DNA of 64,000 nucleotides from Dactylis glomerata (Eukaryota; Streptophyta; Magnoliopsida; Poales; Poaceae): positions 186,001 to 250,000 of the forward strand of contig QXEO01000879.1 of the NCBI GenBank assembly GCA_007115705.1. The letters are read 5' to 3'. The notes under the pieces were generated by a model that saw only the letters and a list, made by a program, of their open reading frames with translations, was not told where the DNA came from and ran no database searches. How positions within the stretch are numbered: position 1 is the first letter of the stretch; every line of letters starts with the position of its first letter. Shown here one piece after another: positions 45,467 through 57,480 of the stretch. A program made the translations under genes and the position numbers.

Positions 45467-47170
45467 TAGATACTTAAGCCGACACATTTCTATTTACCGA
45501 CACTTATCATTCTTGGTCCGAGATACTGTTATTTGCTGACATAATCCTGCGCCTGATCAATTGACCTTGCCCTTATGCAGAAATTTGGCTTCCAGACTAT
45601 GGAGAACTCCCGCATCACCATAGCTGCAGACCACACTGCTGCAGACCCTGAAGACCCGGATCACTGGGACAAGCTACCCAGGAGCACAGGAGCACCCGTG
45701 CTACAGCTGCCACAGGTAAGGCCTCCTCATCTCGGCATTCTACTCAAGACCGGAGTGAGGATGACTCTGACGAGGAGATCCTGATGTATTATGACCCAAT
45801 GCCACTGGCATACGCCTTTCCTACCACACCCTTTGCTTATCCTATGTCGTCCTCAGCTATCCCGGATGATGAAGTGGTCGACACTGCGCCATTAAACCAG
45901 GGACCTCCCCCTTCCAACATACGCACTGGCAAGAAGCACGGGGTTAGACCCCAGCCTGAGCCGACACAGAAAAGGCAAAAGGTTGGGGTGCCCCATCTGA
46001 AGAAACCATGACCTGTTGTCTCGGGGTAAGTTTCTTCCCCGTATTTCATTTCCGACATATTTCTTTCTTTGATTACTAACTTGGTGTTTTCTCTCTTTCA
46101 GGGCTCCTCTTGCGCCGGAACATGCTTCCAGCTCGAGTGCCAGCCCCAATATTGAAAAGCCGGCAACCACTGCCATGCCCGACATACCCTCTGCAAGCCA
46201 CACTACCTCCCCGGCGCCGGCATCTTCTCCTGCGCCCGGTAAAACCACTTCCCCGGTGAAGGACGATCCTCCGCCGGAGCAAGACAACTCTGCCCCCGAC
46301 GTCCACATGGACTCGGGGGCTCAACAGGATCCTTCGGCTCCTGATGTCCACATGGACACAGGAGCCCAACAAGATGCCCCGGACTCCGGCGCGCCCACCA
46401 GCGGCGCCAGGAATACTGAAGACGCCGGCGCAAGCAACAAGAGCGCCGGCATAGATAACAAGGGAAAGGGCCCTGTAGTACCAGAAGTCCGGGCTATCCC
46501 GGAACCTGCCCCTGTTGGACAAGCTGCATCTGCCGCGCTGGAACAACCAGCGCCCAAGACTCCAACAACCGAGAAGACTCCTGCCCCGGCCAAGCCTGCT
46601 GCCCTGGCCAAGCCTGCTGCCCCGGCCAAGACCTCTGTCCCGGACAAGACCGCTGCCCCGGCCAAATCCGGTACTCTCAAGATCAAGCCGACCAAGTCCG
46701 GCACACAATCCGCTGCTACTGCACCTGCTAAAGCAGCACCCCGACCCAGCTCTGCCCTGGCCCTCCATTTTGGCAAGGCCGCAGCCCGGCCCAGCTTCTT
46801 TGATACGCCGGAACTTGAGGGCCGCGTCTCTCTGCTGACGAAAAGCGACAAGAGCATTGGGTCTCTTAAGGAGCACTGCATCAAGTGGAATGACGCCGAT
46901 AGTATGGACACTGCCGACTCCAAGAGCAAGAAGTTGGCCAAAGCTTCGGCTACTGGCAATCCAGCTGATATCCTGGCCGCGAAGCCCATTCCTATTGCCT
47001 GCGAGCTCCTCAGCATCCAGCAAAGACTTCACCTCCTGGCCGATGCCACCAACGTAAGTCTTTTCTACATATATCCCCAGTCCCCGAAAATGTCGGCTGT
47101 CCGGGATACGGGCACCCGGGATTTTCCAATACCTTTTGCACTTAGCTCTTTTCAAATTAACTATCCGGTA

Positions 47171-47370
47171 TATAAGCTCGATCCGAGCTTCAAATGCTAG
47201 TCACCGAGGGCCGGGATAGGTGCGCAGCACCTGTGCCAGATCTTTAACAAACTATCATCTTAAGCACTTTTCCAATCCTCTTGACCAAAATATAAGCTCG
47301 ATTCGAGCTTCAAATCCTAGTCACCGAGGGCCGGGATAGGTGCGCAGCATCTGTGCCGGATCTTTAACAA
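47171..47370 (+). repeat. Duplicated 80-bp unit in intron 3
   Basis: Two copies (47171-47250 and 47291-47370) start TATAAGCTCGAT and end GATCTTTAACAA, with four differences, 120 bp apart. They lie in intron 3 of the antisense gene. Confidence 0.92.
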
Positions 47371-48921
47371 CATGAACACTTCACATAATCTTCAATTGTA
47401 CTAATATGCTAGACTTCTCTCATAAGCTTTCAACTCCTAACACAGCGCATGAACAACGCCCGCGCTGACATGTACCATGACTTCGTGTGCGAGCATCGGA
47501 AGTTATCTGACGCGCATAGCAAGCTCCGGCTGGAACTGCGCCAGAAAGGTAAACTCAGCCGACATACCCAATATGCCGAATACCTTCCCTCTTTTTACTT
47601 CAGAATATTTCTCTTGTCAACGCATAACCTTTACCGACATATTTTAGCCACCACTGAAGAGCAAGTCACCGCGCTCCTCCAGAGGGTGAAGGAACTGACC
47701 GGTATGGCGGATTCTACTGAACTTTTACTACTCAACTTGTACTTCAAATCCTTTAATTCTTGTCACTATTTTCTATCTTCACATTCTTTTAATTTCAAAT
47801 CTCTACAGATGAGAAAGCTGCACTGGAGGCACGCCACCTGGACTGCGTATCCTCGGTGGATGTGGCCAAGCAGTTGGACGACCGGGATGCCGCCCACAAA
47901 GCTGATGTTGAGCAATTGAAGGGCCGGGTTGCTGAGCTTCTGGAGGAGAAGGAACAGAGGGAGGGCCAACTTAAGAAAGCCCAGGAGCTGCTTGTCACTT
48001 CAGAAGCCGACGCATCCAACGCCCACGCAGAACTGAATGGCTTGAAGGAGCAGGCCACCAAATGGGAAGTTGCAATTGCCCAGCTCAATGCCGAACTCGC
48101 CAGTAAGCTTTGAATCCTTTTCCCTTATCCTGCCCGACATACCATGACCTTTTCCGGCACAACCTTTATGCCGACATATACTCCTTTTGCTAACATAATT
48201 TCTATATTCAGACATGTTTCCTGCTTCCGTCGAAGACGTTGAGAAGGCTCTGCAGTTGGATCGAGTGGACCGGGGTGTTCCGATTGACTCGGCCAACTGG
48301 GACATGTCGGAACAGCTAGTGGCCCTGCAAGCCCGGAAGAACGCCATGACCTCCTACACGGAAGACCTCTTTCTTGGCGCCCAGGAGGCATATTCTGCCC
48401 TCTGGCCGGGACAAAGGACACCCACTGATCCTGTTGATCTTGGCAATGATCTGCAGCTTTCCAAGGTTCGCCTCCGAGAATGGCGGGATTTTGGCGCAAG
48501 GGTGGGAGCTGATGAAGCTCTCACCTACTTCCTCTCCTGGTACGAGAAAGTTGACTTGGAGACTTTGCGCACTATGCGCGAAGGATCCACCTGGACCACG
48601 GATCCAGAACATATCCGGCGTCGGCAAGAATTAGCCCACAGCTACGTGGATTATGCCGACACCAAAGCCTTTGTCCGGGACATCCGCGAGCCAGAGAAGA
48701 AGGAGGATGACGCCAAAGATGCTGCCAATGCTGAGGGCTCTGATTCCAGCCAAGACGAAGAAGAAGCTGAAGAAGCCAACACTGAAGTTCCGGAACAGGG
48801 ATCTGTCCCGGCCGGAGGTGATGGCTCCATTCCATCTGCTGGATCCGGCACACCTGAAGCCGACGTCTCTACTGCCACCGCTCCACCCGCCGGCGGCTCT
48901 GCTTCCACCCCGGCCTCTTGA

Positions 48922-49572
48922 ACTTTGCACCAAAAAACTCCAAGCTTTATTAGATCCCCGGTATGCCGTGTGCAGATGTAATATATACGTTTAATTTCCC
49001 TTAGGTTTGCTACCTGAACAAGTTTTAACTTGGTTTGCTTGTTTATCAATGCCGGATCATCTTTGGGCTTAAGTCACCGAGTTTGTTTTCATGTTTCCCT
49101 AACTCCACAACCTTGGCTACTTGTCTACCTCTTTTGGCTTTTGACTTATGAGTCTCAAGGTTGCTTCATTAAACATACAGTACTTTAACTTTGAAACTTA
49201 GACTTCAAATCATCCAACATTTCAAGTTTCTACTTTGGCAATAACATAAACGTCGGTTTGCTTGTTGTATATTTCCTTAGCCGTTTTCCATATGTAGACA
49301 ATCTCTGGCATCTACTCTTGCTAGCCATGAAGCCGGATTCTGGACAGCAGCTAAGTCAAAGAGCGGCCTTTGGTGCCGACACACTACTAGGCCGACATAG
49401 GAAACATTCAGGTCAAGCCAACCGGCATATAAACAAAAACTGAAAATAAACAACGATATATCTCGGAGGCAGTGCCCGATTTCTTTGGGATGCTGACATT
49501 TCATTCATTAGTCTTGTGCCGATCTAAAGCGCCGGCACACATAGCAAAACGGAAATACATACATTATGCTGC
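48922..49572. other. Convergent 3' region between antisense gene and pol
   Basis: AT-richer sequence where the antisense and sense transcripts would end facing each other. No gene is supported. Confidence 0.6.
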
Positions 49573-52500
49573 TCAGGAGTAAAAGGGACGGAGTAGAGCT
49601 ATGTTCCATGGTCGCTTGGTTTCTTCTCCGGACCTGTCCACCTTGTCCTTCTTGGGGGCCTGCGCATCTATAAGATAATAGGCATCATTGTGCAGAGCTC
49701 TACTCACAATGAATGGCCCCTCCCATGGAGGAGTTAACTTATGCCGGCCCTCTGTGCCTTGCCTTAGCCGGAGTACTAGATCTCCCTCTTGGAATCTCCT
49801 TGGATTCACCTTCTGTGCATGATAGCGTCTGAGGTTCTACTGATATACTGCTGTTCTTGACAGTGTTATTTCTCTTGCTTCTTCCAGCAGATCAACATCA
49901 TTTTCCCTGGCTTCTTTGGCCTCTTCCTCAGTATATAGCACCACTCTTGGTGCATCATGTATCACATCTGCTGGAAGCACAGCTTCTGCTCCATACATAA
50001 GAAAAAATGGTGTATAGCCTGTTGACCTATTCGGAGTTGTCCTTAAACTCCAAAGCACTGCTGGCAATTCATCTAGCCAACATCCCGGAGTTTTCTCCAG
50101 TGGCTCTATCAGCCGGGGTTTTATGCCGGACAACACTAGTCCATTTGACCTTTCTACTTGGCCATTGGCACAAGGGTGAGTGACCGACACAATGTCCAGC
50201 CGGATTCCCACCTCCTCACAAAATCTGGCAAATGGCCCTTGGGCAAAGTTTGACCCATTGTCAGTGATGATGCCATGGGGAACACCATATCTTAAGATTA
50301 TGTCTTTTAAGAATTTTACTGCTGTGTGGCCATCACACTTGCTTATGGGCTTCACTTCAATCCATTTGGTGAACTTGTCCACCATGACCAGGATATGGGT
50401 CATCTTTCCCCTTGCAGGCTTAAAAGCCCCGACCATATCCAGGCCCCAAACAGCAAAGGGCCAGGTTATCGGGATAGTCTTCAATGCTGACGCCAACTGA
50501 TGAATCTGGTGGGCATACATCTGACACCAATTGCATTTCCGGACCAAGTCTTCTGCCTCTTGCAGTGCCGTTGGCCAGTAAAATCCATGCCGGAATACTT
50601 TTGCCACAAGCGCTCTGGATGAAGCATGGTGACCACACTCCCCCTGATGAATTTCCCGGAGCATCTCCAAGCCTTCAGCAGCTTCAACACATCTCTGCAA
50701 TACTCCGATGGCACTTCTTTTGTATATTTCCTTGTTTATAATGGTATATCCTTTGGATCTCCTTGTAACCCGGCGTGCCTCTGTTTCATCCGCCGGCACT
50801 TGACCACCTACCAAGAAATCCATGATAGGACATGCCCATGAGGGCACTTCCCTGTCAGTGAACACTGCCTGATCTATCTCCATCATTTCGACCAACACAT
50901 AATCGATCTCCATGGGTTGCGAAGTCCTCGGGACTGAGGGATCAGTCCCCGGGTATGCCGGAGCAGTCCTCGGGTATACCGGCACAACCTCTTGGTACAT
51001 CTTACCCTTGCCTTTATTTCTGCTCCGGAATACTGCACTCACTGCATATGTCAGCCCAGTCCCTGGGACTGAGAGATCAGTCCCCGGGTTATCTGACCTG
51101 GCTCTGGCATCTATCTCCATCGGAACTATATCCTCCGGGCTTGGCGGGACATAAATGGAAGATGACTCCAGCGAGGGCTTGATTGACGGCTTCCTCAGAT
51201 GCTCCAGCGAAATGCCTGGCGGGATTGAATCTCTGGAAGGTCCCAGCTTGGAAAATGTATCGGCTACTTCATTCTGAGCCCGGGGAACATGCCGGAACTC
51301 ACAACCTTCGAAGTAACCACTCAACTGCTGCACCAGGAAGCGGTAGGATCCCATGTTTGCATCATGCGCATCCCATATGCCGGAACACTGCTGAATCACT
51401 AAATCAGAATCACCGAAGCACATAATCCGGTGAATGCCTATGTCCTTAGACACCTTCAGGCCATGCACAAGTGCCTCATATTCCGCCACATTATTTGATG
51501 CTGCAAAATGAATCTGCAGAACATATCTCAATTGGTCATTCTTGGGTGAACTTAGAACTATGCCGGCACCCAAGCCGTGAATTGTCTTGGACCCATCAAA
51601 ATGCATCCTCCAATAGTTTGCATCGAGCAACGGCGGCTCATATTGTATCTCTGCGCAGTCAATGAAGAAATCATCCAACACCTGTGACTTGATTGTATCT
51701 CTTTTTTCATATTGAGGAGTATATGGTGACAACTCTATTGCCCACTTGGCTATCCTGCCACTGGCATCTTTGTTGCCTATGATCTCCGAGATAGGGGCCT
51801 CGGCCACTACCCGGATTGGATGCTCTTGGAAGTAATGCTTGAGTTTCTTGGCCGCCATATAGACACCATACGTCATCTTCTGACAGTGTGGGTAGTTTTG
51901 CTTTGAGGTAGAGAGGACTTCACTCAGATAATATACTGGCCGCTGCACAGTTTTGCCTCCTTCCTCTCGCTCCACTACCACCACTGCGCTGACAACCCTG
52001 TTAGTTGCCGCTATATAGAGCAACATTGGTTCCCTGGGCATCGGAGATGCCAACACCGGCGCTGTTGACAACATCTGCTTCAGCTCCTTGAAAGCTGCAT
52101 CTGCTTGCGTTGTCCAAACAAATGTGTCGGACTTCTTCATCAATTGATACAATGGCAAAGAATCCGTCGGTGGCTTCACTCTCTCAATGGCACGAATCTT
52201 GCCGGGATTCACCTCAATACCCCGGCTGGAGACCAGGAAACCGAGCAACTTGCCTGCCGGCACACCGAAGGTACACTTAGCCGGATTCAACTTCATCCGG
52301 AATCTCCTCAGATTCGCAAAGGTTTCCCGGAGGTCATCTATTAGAGTCTTGCTCTCCTTGGTTTTTATGACGACATCGTCGACATATACCTGCACATTTT
52401 TATCTATTTGGTCATGCAAACACTTTTGCATACACCTCTGTAAGTTGCACCGGCATTTCTTAAACCGAACAGCATGGTGAGATAGCAATAAGCCCCGTAC

Positions 52501-52985
52501 GGGGTAATAAAGGATGTCTTTATTTGATCCGGCTCATACAACGGGATCTAGTGGAAACCAGAATATGCATCTATGAACGATAACAGTTCACATCCGGTCG
52601 TGGAATCAATCACTTGATCGATCCGAGGGAGCGGGAATGGATCTTTAGGACATGCCTTGTTCAAGGTTGTGTAATCAACACACATCTGCCATACTTTTAC
52701 TATGGCGGGCTCATCCTTCTTCTTCTCCACCAAAACTGGATTAGACACCCAATCCGGATGCAGTACTTCCTTGATAAAGCCGGAGGCTAGGAGCCTGGCC
52801 ACTTCCTCCCAAATTGCTTTCCTTCTATCATCCGCATTCCGCCGGAGCGGCTGCTTTACCGGCTTAGCATCCGGCCTTACATGCAGTGCGTGCTCAGCCA
52901 GCTCCCTCGGCACACCTTGCAGGTCTGAAGTAGACCATGCAAAGATATCCTGATTCTCACGGAGGAAGCTGATGAGCTCGCTTTC
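49573..52985 (-). pseudogene. Tat pol: reverse transcriptase, two RNase H domains, integrase
   Basis: Order on the minus strand: reverse transcriptase (KVWQMCVDYTTLNKACPKD, LLSFIDAYSGFH, QVYVDDVVIKTKES), a degenerate gypsy-type RNase H (LLYIAATNRVVSAVVVV), a second, archaeal-like RNase H (MHFDGSKTIHGLGAGIVL, NVAEYEALVHGL, CFGDSDLVIQQ, EVADTFSKLG, keeping D-E-D-D), then integrase with HHCC zinc region (HQGECGHH, KCNWCQ) and DDE core (WGLDMVGAF, GIITDNGSNF, NGQVERSNG). Paired RNase H domains are the hallmark of the Tat lineage. Stops TAG at 52986, 52548 and 49837 (end positions on the plus strand), plus a one-base loss near 52441, break the frame. It ends after NIALLRPFYS. Confidence 0.93.
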
Positions 52986-54071
52986 CTATTTGGGGTCCAA
53001 ACCTGCCCCGATGAGGGCATGGCGCTCTGGGAAAACTTCATCCAGAGGCACCTTTTTGACTTCCTTGCCCACTTGAAAAGAAGCATTGCCACCTGGGTTT
53101 GTCATGCCCGGCATAGATTTGCTGACCGCGACTGTCTCAGCAATTTCCACTGCTCGCTTGAGCCTCTTCTTCTCCTCTGCAATGATCAGAGTCTCGGCCA
53201 GGTTAGACCCGGCTGTAGCACATGCCATCGAACGCTTGTAATCGCCAATGATAGTAATCGCCCCTCTTGGCCCCGACATCTTCATCTTCAGGTAGGCCAC
53301 ATGAGTAGAGGCCATGAACTTCGCCAGTGCCGGCCTACCCGGCAAAGCATGGTAGGGGCTATCCAGATCCACCACTTCAAACATGAGGTTCTCCACCCTG
53401 CAGTTATCCCGGCTGCCAAACATGACATCTATCCGGATCTTGCCCATTGGCGCACATGAAAGCCCCGGCACAATGCCGTGGAACGTTATCTTGCTTGGTT
53501 ACAGCATATTTTCCTTGATGCCCAGCTTTTGCATCATATCACGATACATGATGTTGATGCTGCTTCCATTGTCAATAAGGACCTTGCTGAACCTCATGTT
53601 GCTTGCCGGCCCGATGAATGTTGGATCCATCACTAGAGCATATCCACCGGGATTTGGCATGATCTTGGGATGATCTGCCCTGTCCCAGCCAATGGCCTGG
53701 TCAGACCAGTACATCAGCTTCGGAACTGCCGACATAACGGCATTCACCTCCAAACACCACCGGTACAAGCTCTGCTTGTCTGTTCTTTCGGTCTCAAAGA
53801 CCATGTAACTCTGATCATGCTCCTTGTACTCATTCCGGCCCGCTCCTAGACCTCTGGCATAGTATTCCAGATTATAGCTCTGGTCTACTTGATTTACGCC
53901 GGCATTTCCGGCATTGTTCTGGTTTCCGGGATTAACCAGCCTGGGCGGGACTGCAACTATATTTGCTCCTGTCAGCGGCGATGGGGCTGCCGGGATAGGT
54001 GGTCTTGCCAGCCCAAAAGGACCTGCGCGACCTGCCAATATGTCGTCCAGCCACGAACAGTTTCTTGTCAA
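52986..54071 (-). pseudogene. Tat protease region
   Basis: Continues the gag frame after an apparent one-base loss near 54072. The protease signature is RFSKVLIDNGSSINIMYRDM, with D-N-G-S-S at the active site, and SPYHALPGRPALAKFMA as the second loop (L-P-G-R for the usual L-G-R). A TAA at 53499-53501 interrupts it. Upstream HLTRNC with the preceding C-V-F-H of gag restores a C-x-x-H...H-x4-C metal-binding motif split by the deletion. The segment KMSGPRGAITIIGDYKRS links to reverse transcriptase. Homologous to the protease at 23038-23700. Confidence 0.85.
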
Positions 54072-56368
54072 ATGTTCGCCGGCTTACCCGGCTGGAACGT
54101 GTGAAACACACAAGGCTTGTCCATGGCCAAACCCACCGTATACTTCGGCCACTGCTTCTTTTGACCGGCGACACCGCCGGCATTCTTGTTGACCCAGACA
54201 TTCTTTTTCTGGAAGGGCTGCGCTTGCTGCTGCGGTTGTTGCTGCTGTTGCTGCTGAGGCTGCTGATAGCCTTCATATCTCGGATGCTGGCTACTGCCGG
54301 CGCCCCCTTGCTCCGCCTCCACGGCTGCTACTTGTGCCGAGCCATACCGATAATCCGGCCGCTCATCTCTCCTCTTATTCCGGTTATCCGGGCGATAAAA
54401 CTGCCCCGGCCTCCCGGCATTGCTATTGTTCCGCTGGGTCTGCCCCTGTCCTTGTGAATCAAGGGTGGGCTGCATGGGATCTCCCAATGCATAACTGTTC
54501 GCAATCTTGATTGTTTCGGCCAACGTGGCCGGCATCTCCCTCTGAAGCTTTTGCCACAACATGGTGCCGTGCCGGCACCTATGAGCGAACCACATGATGG
54601 CCTGCTGCTCCACAACTCCCTCGCAGGAATTCCGCAATGTGCACCACCTGGTCAGGTAGTCACGATCAGTCTCATATTCTCCTTGCCAGCAGCTAGCCAG
54701 TTGCTGCGGGCGGTTGGGTCTCTTATAAGTACTGGTGAAGTTCGACACAAACTGCTCTTCGAAATCAACCCAGCCATTGATACTTCCGGCCGGCAAATTG
54801 TTCAGCCATATCCTGGCTGGTCCTTCAAGCATCTGCGGCATATATCATACCGCCCATCTAAGGTTTCCTCTGGCGATGTTCACCGCAGTGGAGTAATCCT
54901 CCAACCAGTCTTCCGGCTTTGTACTGCCGTTATATGTCCTCGCGCCCCGCGCGAGCTGGAAACAGTAAGGCACCAGCTCACCCATAATCCGGGGTCCAAA
55001 GCACATAGGACCCGGAGCTCCTTGCCTCTCCACCAACTCCGACTGGTGAATCCGGTCCAACTTGAAGCGCGCATCATTTGCCGCCAAGGACCGAGGTCCG
55101 AGCCGGGACACAATTGGGCCCACGATCATATTTTGCTGTTGCTGTTCCGGCTGACACTGCTCATTCTGCTGGCCTTGCTAATACTGCTGGCCTTGATGGT
55201 ACTGCTGCTGATATCCCGTCCTTGCCAGGGCGAAATTTCCATCATCTTCACGGTGTCTCGGCTGACCCGTACCTTGCTGCTGCACCGCATGTCCGGCGCC
55301 CTGCTGCTGACGCCGGGCTGCACTATTACTCCGGCCGCCACCGGCCGAAGCTGCTCCTTGCCCGGCCGGCACATTCTGGCCAGCTTTCTTGCTGCCAACA
55401 TTCTTGTCAGCATGGCCGGCACTCTTCTGCACCACCGCCTGCTTTCCGGCGATTGCCGGATCGTACACCTGGATCTGCTTGTCCTGGCGGCCAGAGGTTA
55501 CACTTCCGGCACGCCGGACGCTCGGATGCGGGGACGAAGCTTGGCCCTTCAACCTCGCACCAGCACCTCCTGCCGACACAACGTACTGGGATGCCCCGGC
55601 ACCTGGGTTCGCCTTCTTGAAGGCCTCCTGCTGCTTGGTAGCTTCAGACAAAAGATGGTTAAGCCGGGCTTGCTGCTCACGCAGTGCTTCGCCGGATAAA
55701 TTAGATAGGTCCTTAGCTACCTCTGCTGCTGCTCTAAGGTTTTTTACTGGAGAACTATAAATTACCTTAGGTACAGTACTAGTTGCAGTATGACCCTTAT
55801 CACTAGCACCTTTTTCTAGCTCAGTGTTAAGATCTCTACCTCTAGTTCTAACCTCATCTATCCGGCTAGGCCGGGTTACCACAGGTGTAAAACCATGGGC
55901 TGCCTCATACTCACGGAGTTGTCGGTTAAACCATTCGCGCTCCTGATGCATGGCCAGGGCCTCATCGATGAGGGCCTGGCGAGATCCCTCCAGGACCTCC
56001 CTTGTCTATTCCAGATCATCGCTGGATCACACCGGCTCAAGAAGCCGATCGATGATGGGAAGAAGCACCTGCCCCGTAGCCGGCATGCCGGAAGTGCTGG
56101 CCAGGTTCTCAACACGCTCCAACGGAGGATGTGCCGACCTCTTGACCTTCAGCGGCTCCGGGGGAGTATCTGTTGCTGCTGCTGCCTTGCCGGCACCATC
56201 TGCCGTCGGCACGGATGTGCCGGCCATCATCACCTCGACCGACTCTACTGAGTGAGCGCTACGCCCAGCGTGAGCCAGCCGATGTGATGAAGGATCCGCC
56301 GCCACCAGCACCTTCTTCCTGCAAATACTCTCAGTCCCCACATACACCTCGTGGGAACCGAAAGACAT
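54068..56368 (-). pseudogene. Tat Gag, one frame with four stops
   Basis: ATG 56368 (MSFGSHEVYVGTES) opens a frame that runs to 54068 in one phase, interrupted by TGA 56028-56030, TAG 56006-56008, TAG 55178-55180 and TGA 54845-54847. An N-terminal leader with MHQEREWFNRQLREYEAAHG precedes a glutamine/alanine-rich stretch. The Retrotrans_gag domain covers PQMLEGPARIWLNNLPAGSI to EQQAIMWFAHRC. A glutamine run (about 54.21-54.27 kb) follows, then NVWVNKNAGG. Domain order matches the Gag at 23606-26056. Confidence 0.88.
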
Positions 56369-56535
56369 GATCCGACCATCCCTGGGAAATGGCCGGCCGC
56401 CGAGACATCCGGCGTTGTCACTGATGAAGCTGAGCGAGCCTAGCCTCTAGACAAGGCCAGAGACCACGCGCACTCCCGAAGCTGCTATCACAGACCCCAT
56501 CCGAATAAACACTCCGCCCAGCATATCGATCTGCC

Positions 56536-56553
56536 CCACGGTGGGCGCCAAAT
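56536..56553 (-). other. Primer-binding site of the 16-kb Tat element
   Basis: TTTGGCGCCCACCGTGGG follows the 5' LTR on the minus strand, of the same type as in the 9-kb element. Confidence 0.75.
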
Positions 56554-57480
56554 GTCGTCGTGGTGAAACAACATATGCCATGGGATGGCTTAAATAGGGG
56601 CCGAACTAGATGCTGGAGGATTCGGGAGAGGGGAATGAGCTGAAAAGCACGACAGAAAGGAACACAGATCTACCCAGGTTTGGGGCTCTCGTAAGGAGAT
56701 AACACCCCTACTCCTGCTCTACCAGTTATATATTTGGATCGATGGAGTACACAACAATGGTGCTTCCAAGCTCTCAGCTAGAGGAGGAAGATGAACTGCT
56801 AAGTGTAGGAACACTCTGGGACCAACCCCTTTCTAGGGCTCCCTGTGCCACCTTATATAGTGGTGGCCAGGGTTACAACGGTCACCCGAGACCAGGAGAC
56901 ACCAACTACACTCCAAATAGGGCAGGCTGACGAAGGCAGAGACCCTTGACTTTCTCCCTGATTGCTCTCGATGGGACTCACCATCGCTGTACCTTATACT
57001 TCTTGGACTGTGACCTTACCACTATGAGGTAAGGGCTGTACGGGTGCACAGTGAGGGTAGGTAAACCACCACTGTGCACCCTGTCAACATGATCTCCCTC
57101 CATACTAGGAAGGATCTCTCCTTGATTGCAGGGACATGACACCTTGGTTGACTTATGTATCCAGGATATGAACGTTGGCCATATCCTGGACCTATAGGCC
57201 AGACCAATGACCTATAAAGGTTGGGTAATCTGGCTCCCTGCTCCTGCACAACATATCAAATAAGTTAGGCCGGCATATCTGTGCATATGCCGGCACACCT
57301 CCATAAGTATCCTGGTTATTCCGACTTATCTAAACTCAGGCCGGGATACACTTATATGCCGGTCTGGCCGACGCTCCCATACTCCGGCCAGACCCCATCT
57401 AGGTCAACCAAAATAAAGTCAACCTTATTCTCTGTATCTTTCTAGTCTATTGACCCTACCGGGGGGTCATCCCCCCGACA
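56554..57480 (-). repeat. 5' LTR of the 16-kb Tat element
   Basis: Spans 927 bp; about 3% different from 41404-42334. Confidence 0.92.

Larger units (their letters stand above)
43388..48921 (+). pseudogene. Spliced antisense gene (Transposase_28-type), seven exons, three lesions
   Basis: Exons 43388-44356, 45581-46025, 46102-47053, 47446-47548, 47648-47701, 47809-48102, 48212-48921, with GT-AG introns. Exon 1 has the accessory domain (HFKRGFGLPASDFFRDFLDT, FCEGFAGIEAFTQAW, CFISRRVSPLHRRSH), clearly homologous to exon 1 of the gene at 18975. Exon 3 is proline/alanine/lysine-rich with a repeated SAPDVHMDSGAQQD/SAPDVHMDTGAQQD unit. Exon 6 is a coiled coil (QLKGRVAELLEEKEQREGQL). Lesions: TAG at 43499-43501, a frameshift in exon 2 near 45.69 kb, and TGA at 46009-46011. 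Exons 3-7 are open and in phase. A Helitron occupies intron 1. It runs opposite to gag-pol; function unknown. Confidence 0.75.
41404..57480 (-). mobile_element. Tat-lineage Gypsy element, 16,077 bp, with gag-pol and antisense gene
   Basis: LTRs at 41404-42334 (931 bp) and 56554-57480 (927 bp) begin TGTCGTC and end CCCCCCGACA on the plus strand. AGTAA flanks both sides (41399-41403, 57481-57485). The primer site TTTGGCGCCCACCGTGGGG adjoins the right LTR and a polypurine tract (CGGGGACTAA) the left one, so it is transcribed on the minus strand. Gag, protease, reverse transcriptase, two RNase H domains and integrase are present but carry eight stops and two deletions. An antisense spliced gene fills 43.4-48.9 kb. 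LTRs differ at roughly 25-30 sites plus a small rearranged patch (about 3%), so the insertion is roughly twice as old as the 9-kb Tat element. Confidence 0.93.

Noticed and set aside
46076..47155. Minus-strand frame of 359 codons
   Set aside because: Exact shadow of antisense exon 3, whose splice borders and phase fit the plus strand.
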